The position numbers and the translations under genes were made by a program. From assembly GCF_900114845.1 (NCBI RefSeq), contig NZ_FOUK01000005.1, forward strand, positions 314,339-378,338: 64,000 bases of DNA, in the 5' to 3' direction. The notes below the pieces were generated by a model. It searched no databases. It saw only the letters and a list, made by a program, of their open reading frames with translations, and was not told where the DNA came from. The number at the start of each line of letters is the position of its first letter. Positions within the stretch are counted from its first letter, which is position 1. Positions 57,062-64,000 of this stretch are shown here, in pieces. Source of the stretch: Pimelobacter simplex. Its GTDB lineage: Bacteria > Actinomycetota > Actinomycetes > Propionibacteriales > Nocardioidaceae.

Positions 57062-58353
57062 GCGGCAGCCTCCTCGTGCTCGTGGGTCCAGGTCCGCCGC
57101 GCGAACGAGTGCGCCATCCGGACCGACGGTCCCATGCCGACCGTCGCGAGGACGATGATCCCACCGATCACCAGCCAGCCCTCGGCGCCCCACTCCAGCG
57201 CGAGGAACGTGTAGAGCGCGGGCGCCCAGCGACCGCCGAGGGCGCCGAAGATCTCCTTGACGCCCTGGTACTCGCCGCGCCGCCGCGGGTCCATCAGCTC
57301 GGCCTGGAACGACCAGCCCGCGGCGGAGACGGCCACCTCGGCGCCGGTCACGGTGACGTGGCCGATCCAGACGAGCAGCACCGTGACCAGGCCGACGGTC
57401 GAGTGGGTGACCATCGTGATCAGGCACGAGACGACGAAGAACGCCGACGAGATCCAGATCGCGCGCATCCCGTCGCGCAGGGTCCGCACCCCGCGCGCCG
57501 TGTACGCCGGCAGGAAGATGCACAGCACCGTGTTGGTGCCGAACAGCCAGGCGAGCAGCACGTGCGGCGCATCGGTGGCCTCGACCAGCCACAGGGGGAT
57601 CACGATGTTGAGCAGGACCTGGTTGGTCCACAGCGTGCCGAGGAAGAAGCTGGTCAGGATCCAGCCCGGGTGGCGCATCGGCCCCGGCCCCTCCGGCCGC
57701 ACCCGCGCCTCGCCGCTGGCCACGCGCAGGTCGTGCGGCGCGTCGGGCAGCCGGGTGATCCAGTAGGCGTTGGCGAGCAGGAGGACCGCCGTGAACACCG
57801 GCGTCCAGCGGATGACGGTGAGGCTGTCGAACGCGAGCGCGACGCCGCCGATGATCGCGCCGAGGGTGAAGCCGACGTTGAGCGAGGAGTACATGTACGC
57901 CTGCGTCTCGACCCGCTCCTTGGTGGGCAGCACGTCGAGGACGTAGGCGTTGCGGGCCGCCGTCGCCGCCGACTCGAACGCGGCGAACGCGACGGCCACC
58001 ACGACGTACTCGGTGAAGGAGCCGACGAACGGCAGCGCCACGAAGCACGCGACCCTGCCGAGGTTGCTCAGCGCCCACATCCGCTTGGGCCCGAACCGGT
58101 CGACGACCCGGCCGGCGGGGTAGGCGAGCAGGAACTCCGCGACGCCGGCGATGGTGATCGCCAGGCCGACCTTGGCCGCGGACAGGCCGACCACCTGGGT
58201 GAGGAAGACCGCGCTGCCGGTGTTGAACGCGCCGTCGCCGGTCGAGAACAGCACCGACTGGAGGGCCAGGCGCCGGGACAGCGGCGTGGGTGGGACCAGG
58301 CGGCGGAGGGCAGCGGGCAGTCCCGCTCCCCGGCCCGAGACGGGAGTGCTCAT
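57058..58353 (-). CDS. MFS transporter, paralogue 2
   Basis: 431 residues, twelve helices. GSAVFLTQVVGLSAAKVGLAITIAG, GRVVDRFGPKRMW and LWLVEATDAPHVLLAWLFGTNTVLCI align nearly word for word with paralogue 1, so the pair arose by tandem duplication. The ATG at 58353 has no ribosome binding site but a GAGAAT box ends eight bases upstream. It is divergent from menE. Confidence 0.88.
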   Translation of the reverse strand: MSTPVSGRGAGLPAALRRLVPPTPLSRRLALQSVLFSTGDGAFNTGSAVFLTQVVGLSAAKVGLAITIAGVAEFLLAYPAGRVVDRFGPKRMWALSNLGRVACFVALPFVGSFTEYVVVAVAFAAFESAATAARNAYVLDVLPTKERVETQAYMYSSLNVGFTLGAIIGGVALAFDSLTVIRWTPVFTAVLLLANAYWITRLPDAPHDLRVASGEARVRPEGPGPMRHPGWILTSFFLGTLWTNQVLLNIVIPLWLVEATDAPHVLLAWLFGTNTVLCIFLPAYTARGVRTLRDGMRAIWISSAFFVVSCLITMVTHSTVGLVTVLLVWIGHVTVTGAEVAVSAAGWSFQAELMDPRRRGEYQGVKEIFGALGGRWAPALYTFLALEWGAEGWLVIGGIIVLATVGMGPSVRMAHSFARRTWTHEHEEAAA

Positions 58354-58377
58354 CGGGAGGATTCTCCGCCCGGGCGA

Positions 58378-58383
58378 TAGCGT
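58378..58383 (+). promoter_or_regulatory. -10 box (TAGCGT), probable leaderless menE promoter
   Basis: TAGCGT ends eight bases before the GTG at 58391. No ribosome binding site is present. Confidence 0.5.
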
Positions 58384-58390
58384 CTGTCAG

Positions 58391-59416
58391 GTGGATTTCT
58401 GGACGGCGAGGGGTGAGCCCGGCGAGGTCGTCGACCGGCTGCGCGACTGGCTGCTCGATCCGCCGTCCGGCGCGGCTCCCGGGCTGGTCGTCGAGACGTC
58501 CGGGTCGACCGGTGCGCCGAAGTGCGTGCTGCTCTCGCGCGAGGCCGTGCTGGCCTCCGTGCGGGCCTCCGCGGCCCGGCTCGGGGCGAGCGGCCCGTGG
58601 GTGCTCGCGCTGCCGGCGACGTACGTCGCGGGCGTGCAGGTGCTGGCCCGCTCGCTGGTCGCCGGGCACACCCCCACCGTCCACGAGCGCGACGGCTGGC
58701 CGGACGGCGAGGGCTGGTTCGTCTCGCTGGTGCCGACCCAGCTGACCCGGATGCTGTCCGTGCCGGACGACGTCGCCGCGCTGCGCCGCGCCCACACCGT
58801 GCTGCTCGGCGGTGGGCCGATCGGGGGCACGCTGCGGGCGAGGGCGGCCGAGGCGGGGGTGCGGGTGGTCGCGACGTACGGTTCGGCGGAGACCGCCGGC
58901 GGCTGCGTGTACGACGGCCTGCCGCTCGACGGCGTCGCCGTCGCGCTGGGGGAGAGCGGGCGGATCCGGCTGGCCGGGCCCACCCTGTTCACCGAGTACG
59001 TCGGGCAGCCCGAGCTCACCCGCGAGGTGCTGGTCGACGGCTGGTTCCGCACCTCCGACGCGGGCCGGATCGACGACGACGGCCACCTCGTCGTGATCGG
59101 CCGGGTCGACGACGTCATCGTCACCGGCGGGCTCAACGTGCCCGGTCCGGCCGTGGCCGAGCGGCTGCGCGCCCACCCCGACGTCACGGCGGCCGAGGTG
59201 CTCGGCGTCCCGGACCCGGAGTGGGGGAACCGCGTGGTCGCCTTCGTCGTGGGCGCTCCGGGGCTCGGCGACCTGCGCGACTGGGTCGCCGCGGCCCACC
59301 CGAGGGCCTGGGCGCCGCACCAGCTGGTCCGGCTCGACGCGATCCCGCTGCTCGCCAACGGCAAGCCCGACCGGCAGGCGCTGCTGCGGGCGGCGTCCGA
59401 GGAGGTGCCCCGGTGA
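58391..59416 (+). CDS. menE: o-Succinylbenzoate-CoA ligase
   Basis: Activates o-succinylbenzoate with CoA in menaquinone synthesis. 341 residues, shorter than general acyl-CoA ligases as usual for actinobacterial MenE: P-loop VETSGSTGAPKCVLLS, ALPATYVAGVQVLARSL, TYGSAETAGGCVYDG, RTSDAGRID and the C-terminal lysine region PLLANGKPDRQALL. GTG at 58391 begins the family-like sequence. The stop overlaps the menC GTG. Confidence 0.93.
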   Translation: MDFWTARGEPGEVVDRLRDWLLDPPSGAAPGLVVETSGSTGAPKCVLLSREAVLASVRASAARLGASGPWVLALPATYVAGVQVLARSLVAGHTPTVHERDGWPDGEGWFVSLVPTQLTRMLSVPDDVAALRRAHTVLLGGGPIGGTLRARAAEAGVRVVATYGSAETAGGCVYDGLPLDGVAVALGESGRIRLAGPTLFTEYVGQPELTREVLVDGWFRTSDAGRIDDDGHLVVIGRVDDVIVTGGLNVPGPAVAERLRAHPDVTAAEVLGVPDPEWGNRVVAFVVGAPGLGDLRDWVAAAHPRAWAPHQLVRLDAIPLLANGKPDRQALLRAASEEVPR

Positions 59417-60363
59417 AGGTCGTGGCGATCCCGATGACCACCCGCTTCCGCGGGATCACCGTCCGGGAGGCGACGCTGCTGCGCGGCCCGGGTGGCTGGG
59501 GGGAGTGGAGCCCGTTCCTGGAGTACCCCCCTGAGGTCGCCGAGCCCTGGCTGCGCTGCGCCGAGGAGGCCGCCGCGGGCGACTGGCCGGCGCCGGTCCG
59601 CGACCGGGTGCCGGTCAACGTCACGGTGCCCGCGGTCGACCCCGAGCGCGCGCACGCGATCGTGCGCGCCGGCGGCTGCCGCACGGCGAAGGTCAAGGTC
59701 GCCGAGCCCGGTCAGAGCACGGCCGACGACGAGGCCCGGCTCGAGGCGGTCCGCGACGCGCTCGGTCCCGACGGGCTGATCCGGGCCGATGCCAACGGGG
59801 GCTGGTCGGTCGACGACGCGGTCGCCGCCATCGGCCGGCTCGACCGCGCCGCCGGGGGCCTGGAGTACGCCGAGCAGCCGGTCGCCACGGTCGAGGAGCT
59901 GGCGCTGGTCCGGCGCCGGGTCGGCGTGCCGATCGCGGCCGACGAGTCGATCCGCCGGGCCGAGGACCCCTACCGGGTGCGCGACCTGGAGGCCGCCGAC
60001 ATCGCGGTGCTCAAGGTGCAGCCGCTGGGCGGGGTCCGCGCCTGCCTCGAGATCGCCGAGCGGATCGGCCTGCCCGTGGTCGTCTCGAGCGCGCTCGAGA
60101 CCTCCGTCGGCATCGCCGCGGGCGTCGCGCTGGCCGCCGCGCTGCCCGAGCTGCCCTACGCCTGCGGCCTGGCCACGGTGCAGCTGCTGACTGCCGACGT
60201 CGTCGCCGAGCCGCTGCTGCCGGTCGACGGCGCGCTGCCCGTGCGGCGCCCGAAGGTCGACGTCCAGCAGGTCGGGCTGCTGAGCGCGTCCCCGGAGCGG
60301 GTCGCGCACTGGGAGGCCCGGCTCGCCGACGTGCGCGCGCTGCGCGAGGATCTGGGGTCATGA
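59413..60363 (+). CDS. menC: o-Succinylbenzoate synthase
   Basis: Dehydrates SHCHC to o-succinylbenzoate. 316 residues, enolase superfamily: KxK base in RTAKVKVAE, metal ligands in IRADANGGW, LEYAEQP and IAADES, and the second lysine in VLKVQPLGG. GTG at 59413 overlaps the menE stop; the stop overlaps the menD ATG. Confidence 0.95.
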   Translation: MKVVAIPMTTRFRGITVREATLLRGPGGWGEWSPFLEYPPEVAEPWLRCAEEAAAGDWPAPVRDRVPVNVTVPAVDPERAHAIVRAGGCRTAKVKVAEPGQSTADDEARLEAVRDALGPDGLIRADANGGWSVDDAVAAIGRLDRAAGGLEYAEQPVATVEELALVRRRVGVPIAADESIRRAEDPYRVRDLEAADIAVLKVQPLGGVRACLEIAERIGLPVVVSSALETSVGIAAGVALAAALPELPYACGLATVQLLTADVVAEPLLPVDGALPVRRPKVDVQQVGLLSASPERVAHWEARLADVRALREDLGS

Positions 60364-61976
60364 GCACCTCCTCCGCCGCGCTCGCGGATGCCCTCGTCGC
60401 CTGGCTCGCCCGGGCCGGCGTCACGGAGGTGGTCGTCGCCCCCGGCTCGCGCAACGCGCCGCTCGCGATGGCGCTCTGGGCCGCGGCCCAGCACGACGGC
60501 GGACCGCGGCTGCACACCCGGATCGACGAGCGCACCGCCGGCTTCCTGGCGCTCGGCCTGACCCGCTCGGGTGCGCGCGCCGCCGTGCTCACGACGTCGG
60601 GGACCGCCGTCGCCAACCTGCACCCCGCGGTGCTCGAGGCCGTCCACTCCGGCGTCGGGCTCGTCGTCGTCTCGGCCGACCGGCCGGCCCGGCTACGCGG
60701 CACCGGCGCCAACCAGACCACCGACCAGGTCGGCATCTTCGGGCCCCTCGCCGCCACCCACGACGTCGCGACGGCCGCCGAGCTCGACGCCGTCGCCGCC
60801 GGGTGGGACGACGTCGTCCACCTCAACGTCCAGCTCGACACCCCGCTCGTCCCGGATGCCCCCGTCGTACCGGACGAAATGGTCGTGTTCGGGGGCGGAT
60901 CACGACCAAAACGTCCGGTACGACGAGAGACCGACCTGCCGCGGGGCCCGCGGACGGTCGTGGTGGCGGGCGACGACGCCGGCCCGCCCGCCCGGCAGCT
61001 CGCCGAGGCGGCCGGCTGGCCGCTCCTCGCCGAGCCGACCAGCGGCGCCCGGACCGGCGCGAACCCGATCCGGACCTACCGGCTGCTGCTCGGCACCGGG
61101 CTCGGCGAGCGGATCGAGCGCGTCGTCGTGCTCGGCCGCCCGACCCTCTCGCGCCCGGTCACCCGCCTCCTCGAGCGCCCGGACGTCGAGGTGCTCGTCG
61201 TCCCCGGCCGGGGCGCCTGGCCGCTGCGACCGCCCGGCGCGATCGCCGTCGACGGGCCGTTCTGGGCCGGCGACGAGCCCGACGACCCGGCCTGGCTCGA
61301 CGCCTGGCGCGCGGCCGACCGCGAGCTCTCGCTGCGGCTCGACCGGCTGCTGGCCGCGGAGCCCGCCCTCACGCCGTACGACGTCGCGGGGGCCACGCAC
61401 GCCGCGCTCCCCGCCGGCGGACTGCTCGTCGTCGGGGCGTCGAGCCCGGTCCGCGACCTCGACCTGATGGTCCGCCCGCCCGCCGTCGGCACCCGCCGCA
61501 AGGTGATCGCCAACCGCGGCCTGGCCGGCATCGACGGCACCGTCAGCACCGCGATCGGCGCGGCGCTCGGGCGCGACGGGTCGACCCGGAACCTCGCCCT
61601 GATGGGCGACCTGACGTTCCTGCACGACCAGACCGCCCTCGTTCTCGGGCCCGACGAACCACGTCCGGACCTGACGATCGTCGTCCCCAACGACGACGGC
61701 GGCGCGATCTTCTCGGTGCTGGAGCAGGGTGCTCCCGCCCATGCGGCGTCGTTCGAGCGTCTCTTCGGGACGCCGCACGGCACCGACCTCGCCAGCCTCT
61801 GCGCGGCGGCGCGGATCCCGCACCTGCGGGTCTCCTCGCGCCCCGAGCTCGACCAGGCGCTGGCGATGCCCAACGGCGGCATCGAGGTCGTCGAGGCGGT
61901 GGTCTCCCGGACCGGCCGCCGAGACCTGGACGCCCGCATCCGCGGCCTCGCCGCGGACCTTCCCGGGACCGACTGA
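60360..61976 (+). CDS. menD: SEPHCHC synthase
   Basis: Thiamine-diphosphate enzyme that joins isochorismate and 2-oxoglutarate, the first committed menaquinone step. 538 residues: VVAPGSRNAPLAMALW, RIDERTAGFLALGL, TTSGTAVANLHPAVLEA, RLRGTGANQTTDQVGIF and, in the C-terminal domain, RGLAGIDGTVSTAIGAALG and LTIVVPNDDGGAIFSVLEQ for ThDP and metal. The linker after the first domain (about residues 169-188) is encoded by a long inverted repeat (60864-60924) and looks like an inserted palindrome. ATGA overlap with menC. Confidence 0.95.
   Translation: MSTSSAALADALVAWLARAGVTEVVVAPGSRNAPLAMALWAAAQHDGGPRLHTRIDERTAGFLALGLTRSGARAAVLTTSGTAVANLHPAVLEAVHSGVGLVVVSADRPARLRGTGANQTTDQVGIFGPLAATHDVATAAELDAVAAGWDDVVHLNVQLDTPLVPDAPVVPDEMVVFGGGSRPKRPVRRETDLPRGPRTVVVAGDDAGPPARQLAEAAGWPLLAEPTSGARTGANPIRTYRLLLGTGLGERIERVVVLGRPTLSRPVTRLLERPDVEVLVVPGRGAWPLRPPGAIAVDGPFWAGDEPDDPAWLDAWRAADRELSLRLDRLLAAEPALTPYDVAGATHAALPAGGLLVVGASSPVRDLDLMVRPPAVGTRRKVIANRGLAGIDGTVSTAIGAALGRDGSTRNLALMGDLTFLHDQTALVLGPDEPRPDLTIVVPNDDGGAIFSVLEQGAPAHAASFERLFGTPHGTDLASLCAAARIPHLRVSSRPELDQALAMPNGGIEVVEAVVSRTGRRDLDARIRGLAADLPGTD
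60864..60924. repeat. Large palindromic element inside menD
   Basis: Outer arms GTCGTACCGGACG (60864-60876) and CGTCCGGTACGAC (60912-60924) are perfect; inner arms GGTCGTG (60881-60887) and CACGACC (60901-60907) are perfect; AAAT and AAAA separate the arms. It is in frame with menD and encodes a linker, so it resembles protein-coding palindromic elements. Confidence 0.75.
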
Positions 61977-61988
61977 GGAGACCGCGCC

Positions 61989-63845
61989 ATGGAGATCGCC
62001 TTCCTGCTCGTGGCGATCGCCATCACCGTGCTGACGGTGACGGCGATCTCGGAGCGCTTCGAGGTGCCCGCCCCGCTGACGCTCGTCGTCGTGGGCGTCG
62101 CGGCGTCGTACGTGCCCGGGGTGCCGGAGATCCGGCTGGAGCCCGAGGTCGTGCTGCTCGGCCTGCTGCCGCCGCTGCTCTACTCCGCGGCGGTCAACAC
62201 CTCGCTCGTCGACTTCAACGCCAACCGGCGGCCGATCCTGCTGCTGTCGGTGGGGCTCGTCGCATTCACGACGTTCGGCGTCGCGGCCGTCGTCCGGCTG
62301 GTGATCCCGGAGATCAGCTGGCCGCTCGCGCTCGCCATCGGCGCCGTCGTCGCGCCACCGGACGCCGTCGCGGCCACCGCGATCGGACGCCGGATCGGGC
62401 TGCCCCGGCGGATCGTGACCATCCTCGAGGGCGAGTCGCTGCTCAACGACGCGAGCGCCCTCGTCGCCCTCCGCACCGCGCTGGCGACGGCGACCACCGC
62501 CTGGGCGGTCGCCGGCGACTTCGTGATCGCCGCGGGCGGCGGCGTGCTCGTCGGCGGCCTCGCCTTCGTGATCGTCGGCTTCCTGCGCAAGAAGGTCACC
62601 GACCCGCTGCTCGACACCGCCATCTCGCTGGTGATCCCCTTCGCGGCGTACATCGTGGCCGAGGAGTTCCACGCCTCCGGCGTGGTCGCCGTCGTCGTGG
62701 CGGGCCTGCTGCTCGGCCACGTCGCGCCGGTCCTGCAGACCGCGCCGTCGCGGATCGCGGAGCGGACCAACTGGCGCACGCTGGCCTACGTCCTCGAGAA
62801 CACCGTCTTCCTGCTCATCGGCCTCCAGGCCGACTGGCTGCTCAGCGAGGTCGGTGACAGCGAGTTCGGCGTCGGGACGATCGTCGCGGCGTGCGCCGCC
62901 GCGTTCGTCGCCGTCGTCGTCCTGCGACTGGTGTGGGTGTTCGCCTCGCGCTACCTGCTGCTGCGTCCCGGGCCCGACCCGGTGACCGGCGAGAAGGCGT
63001 CGTGGCGCTACTCGTTCCTGCTCGGCTGGGCCGGGATGCGCGGCGTGGTGACGCTCGCCGCCGCGTTCACCGTCCCCGAGCACACGGCGCACCGCGAGGT
63101 GCTGCTCATCATCGCGTTCACCGTCGTCGCCGGGACGCTGCTCGGCCAGGGGCTCACCCTGCCCTGGGTGGCCCGCCGGCTCCGGGTGCCCTCGCCCGAC
63201 CCGCACGACGACGCCCTGGCCCGGGCCACGCTGCTCCAGCAGGCCGCCAAGGCGGGCATCCACCGCCTCGACGAGCTCGCGGAGGACGCCGACGACCCCC
63301 ACCACGTCCGCGAGCTGATCATCCAGCGGATCGAGCAGCGCAACTTCGCCGCGTGGGAGCGGCTCGGCACCACCGAGGGCGAGGAGAGCCCGAGCGACCT
63401 CTACTCGCGCTGGCGCGGCGACATGATCGAGGCCGAGCGCCGCCGGGTGCTCGAGATCCGCTCGACCGGCTCGGTCCCGTCCGAGATCGTGAGCGAGGTG
63501 CTCGCCATGCTCGACGTCGAGGAGTCGATGCTCGACGCCGCCGACGCCGCCCGCTCCGAGCTGCGCACCACCACGAGGGCACCGCGCGCCGACGGCTGCG
63601 AGCACCTCGCGCACGCCCCCCTCCTCGACCCGCCCGCCGAGCTCGCCTGCGCCGAGTGCCTCGCCGAGGGGACCCGCTGGGTCGCGCTGCGGATGTGCCT
63701 GGCCTGCGGCAGCGTCGGCTGCTGCGACTCCTCGCCCCGGCGCCACGCCACCGCGCACTTCCGCGAGACCCAGCACCCCGTCATGCGCTCCGTCGAGCCC
63801 GGCGAGGACTGGCGGTGGTGCTTCGTGCACCACCAGACCGGCTGA
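61989..63845 (+). CDS. Na+/H+ antiporter (CPA1) fused to a UBP-type zinc finger
   Basis: 618 residues. An N-terminal transport domain of about twelve helices (to about 420) has the CPA1 motifs GLLPPLLYSAAV, VVAPPDAVAATAI, EGESLLNDASALV and GWAGMRGVVTLAAAF. A charged helical cytoplasmic region follows (about 420-525). The last 80 residues form a UBP zinc finger: CEHL, CAECLAEG, CLACGSVGCCDSS, then HATAHFRETQHP and WRWCF. Such fingers bind ubiquitin C-termini in eukaryotes; in bacteria the ligand is unknown. ATG at 61989; twelve bases after menD. Confidence 0.9.
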   Translation: MEIAFLLVAIAITVLTVTAISERFEVPAPLTLVVVGVAASYVPGVPEIRLEPEVVLLGLLPPLLYSAAVNTSLVDFNANRRPILLLSVGLVAFTTFGVAAVVRLVIPEISWPLALAIGAVVAPPDAVAATAIGRRIGLPRRIVTILEGESLLNDASALVALRTALATATTAWAVAGDFVIAAGGGVLVGGLAFVIVGFLRKKVTDPLLDTAISLVIPFAAYIVAEEFHASGVVAVVVAGLLLGHVAPVLQTAPSRIAERTNWRTLAYVLENTVFLLIGLQADWLLSEVGDSEFGVGTIVAACAAAFVAVVVLRLVWVFASRYLLLRPGPDPVTGEKASWRYSFLLGWAGMRGVVTLAAAFTVPEHTAHREVLLIIAFTVVAGTLLGQGLTLPWVARRLRVPSPDPHDDALARATLLQQAAKAGIHRLDELAEDADDPHHVRELIIQRIEQRNFAAWERLGTTEGEESPSDLYSRWRGDMIEAERRRVLEIRSTGSVPSEIVSEVLAMLDVEESMLDAADAARSELRTTTRAPRADGCEHLAHAPLLDPPAELACAECLAEGTRWVALRMCLACGSVGCCDSSPRRHATAHFRETQHPVMRSVEPGEDWRWCFVHHQTG

Positions 63846-63857
63846 GCGGGTGCGGAC

Positions 63858-63863
63858 TACCGT
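63858..63863 (+). promoter_or_regulatory. -10 box (TACCGT), probable leaderless promoter
   Basis: TACCGT ends seven bases before the ATG at 63870; no ribosome binding site is seen. Confidence 0.5.
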
Positions 63864-63869
63864 GGGCCC

Positions 63870-64000
63870 ATGCGACTGACGAAGTTCGGCCACTCGGCGG
63901 TACGGATCGAGCACGACGGCACCACCGTGGCCGTCGACCCCGGCGTCTGGAGCCAGCGCGAGGCCGTCGAGGGCGTCGACGCGGTGCTCATCACCCACGA
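63870..64000 (+). CDS. MBL-fold (UlaG-like) metallohydrolase, N-terminal part only
   Basis: 43 codons lie inside the window and the gene runs off its end. MRLTKFGHSAVRIEHDGTTVAVDPGVWSQ and the beginning of VLITHD/E match the start of UlaG-like metallo-beta-lactamase-fold hydrolases, where the TH is the first part of the HxHxDH metal motif. Substrate is unknown. Confidence 0.82.
   Translation, partial: MRLTKFGHSAVRIEHDGTTVAVDPGVWSQREAVEGVDAVLITH

Noticed and set aside
55802..59320. A 1172-codon frame spanning one MFS gene and beyond
   Set aside because: Only the part below 57061 is a real protein; the rest is antisense or out of frame to the second MFS gene and menE, with typical low-complexity Arg/Pro/Ala content.
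60900..63998. A 1032-codon minus-strand frame opposite menD and the antiporter
   Set aside because: A shadow of high-GC coding sequence; Gly/Asp/Arg/Glu-rich with no domain, while the plus-strand genes are clear.

Overview
This window is a gene-dense, very GC-rich actinobacterial chromosome segment. Gene content and order match the conserved cores of Streptomyces (nadB-nadC-coaX-lsr2-clpC; bldN/anti-sigma-rex-hemACDB) and Mycobacterium (proC, HTH regulator, 33-aa bS22, epimerase, acyltransferase; hemL, phosphoglycerate-mutase-like, tlpA-like, ccdA, resB, ccsB; men genes). Together with the protein style this suggests a Nocardioidaceae genome, probably Nocardioides or a close relative. That is inference; no rRNA gene is present to confirm it. 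I see no insertion sequence, prophage, CRISPR array or tRNA gene, and no gene-free stretch longer than about 255 bases.

Layout. 1-3.5 kb: NAD synthesis (nadB, nadC) and CoA synthesis (coaX). 3.6-6.7 kb: nucleoid protein lsr2 behind an AT-rich leader, and clpC behind a SigR/SigH-type promoter and a ClgR-like box. 6.9-12.5 kb: genome maintenance (mutY, disA, radA) and a LacI-family regulator. 12.6-19.5 kb: secreted phospholipase-D-like protein, a methyltransferase, a glyoxalase-like protein, a ten-cysteine protein, a Ppx/GppA protein, a sugar isomerase-like protein and an ABC exporter. 19.5-23 kb: a degenerate proline-dehydrogenase-like gene coupled to proC, a HAD phosphatase, and an auxiliary-type trpS behind a Trp-Trp leader peptide and attenuator. 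23-25.5 kb: a TetR-controlled MFS exporter operon with two operators visible. 25.7-28.6 kb: excisionase-type HTH, bS22, epimerase and acyltransferase.

28.6-30.7 kb carries a BldN-like ECF sigma factor and a DUF5667 membrane protein, its probable anti-sigma factor. 30.7-37.1 kb: HAD-IB hydrolase, acyl-CoA-ligase-like enzyme, glutaredoxin-like protein and a Gtr-like envelope glycosylation cassette (GT-C candidate, GT2, GtrA). 37.2-45 kb: rex-hemA-hemC-cobA/hemD, a pair of perfect palindromes, an ECF sigma factor with a partner, and hemB. 45-52.5 kb: lytic transglycosylase, hemL and the cytochrome c maturation genes. 52.5-64 kb: small membrane proteins, a sodium:solute symporter, menA, two tandem MFS paralogues, menE-menC-menD, a Na+/H+ antiporter fused to a UBP zinc finger, and the start of a metallo-beta-lactamase-fold gene.

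How the genes work together. Much of the window supports respiration: NAD and heme supply, redox sensing by Rex, cytochrome c assembly and menaquinone. The best candidate for something undescribed is a BldN-type circuit. The arrangement CGTAAC-N17-CGTTGG occurs twice, once before the anti-sigma gene and once, 17 kb away, before a secreted lytic transglycosylase. This suggests that the sigma factor controls a cell-wall hydrolase in an organism not expected to make aerial spores. Other notable signals are the four-segment trpS attenuator, a palindrome pair between operons, a palindrome inside the menD reading frame, two starts that appear non-ATG/GTG/TTG, and at least thirteen TANNNT boxes seven or eight bases before a start codon, which imply widespread leaderless transcription.
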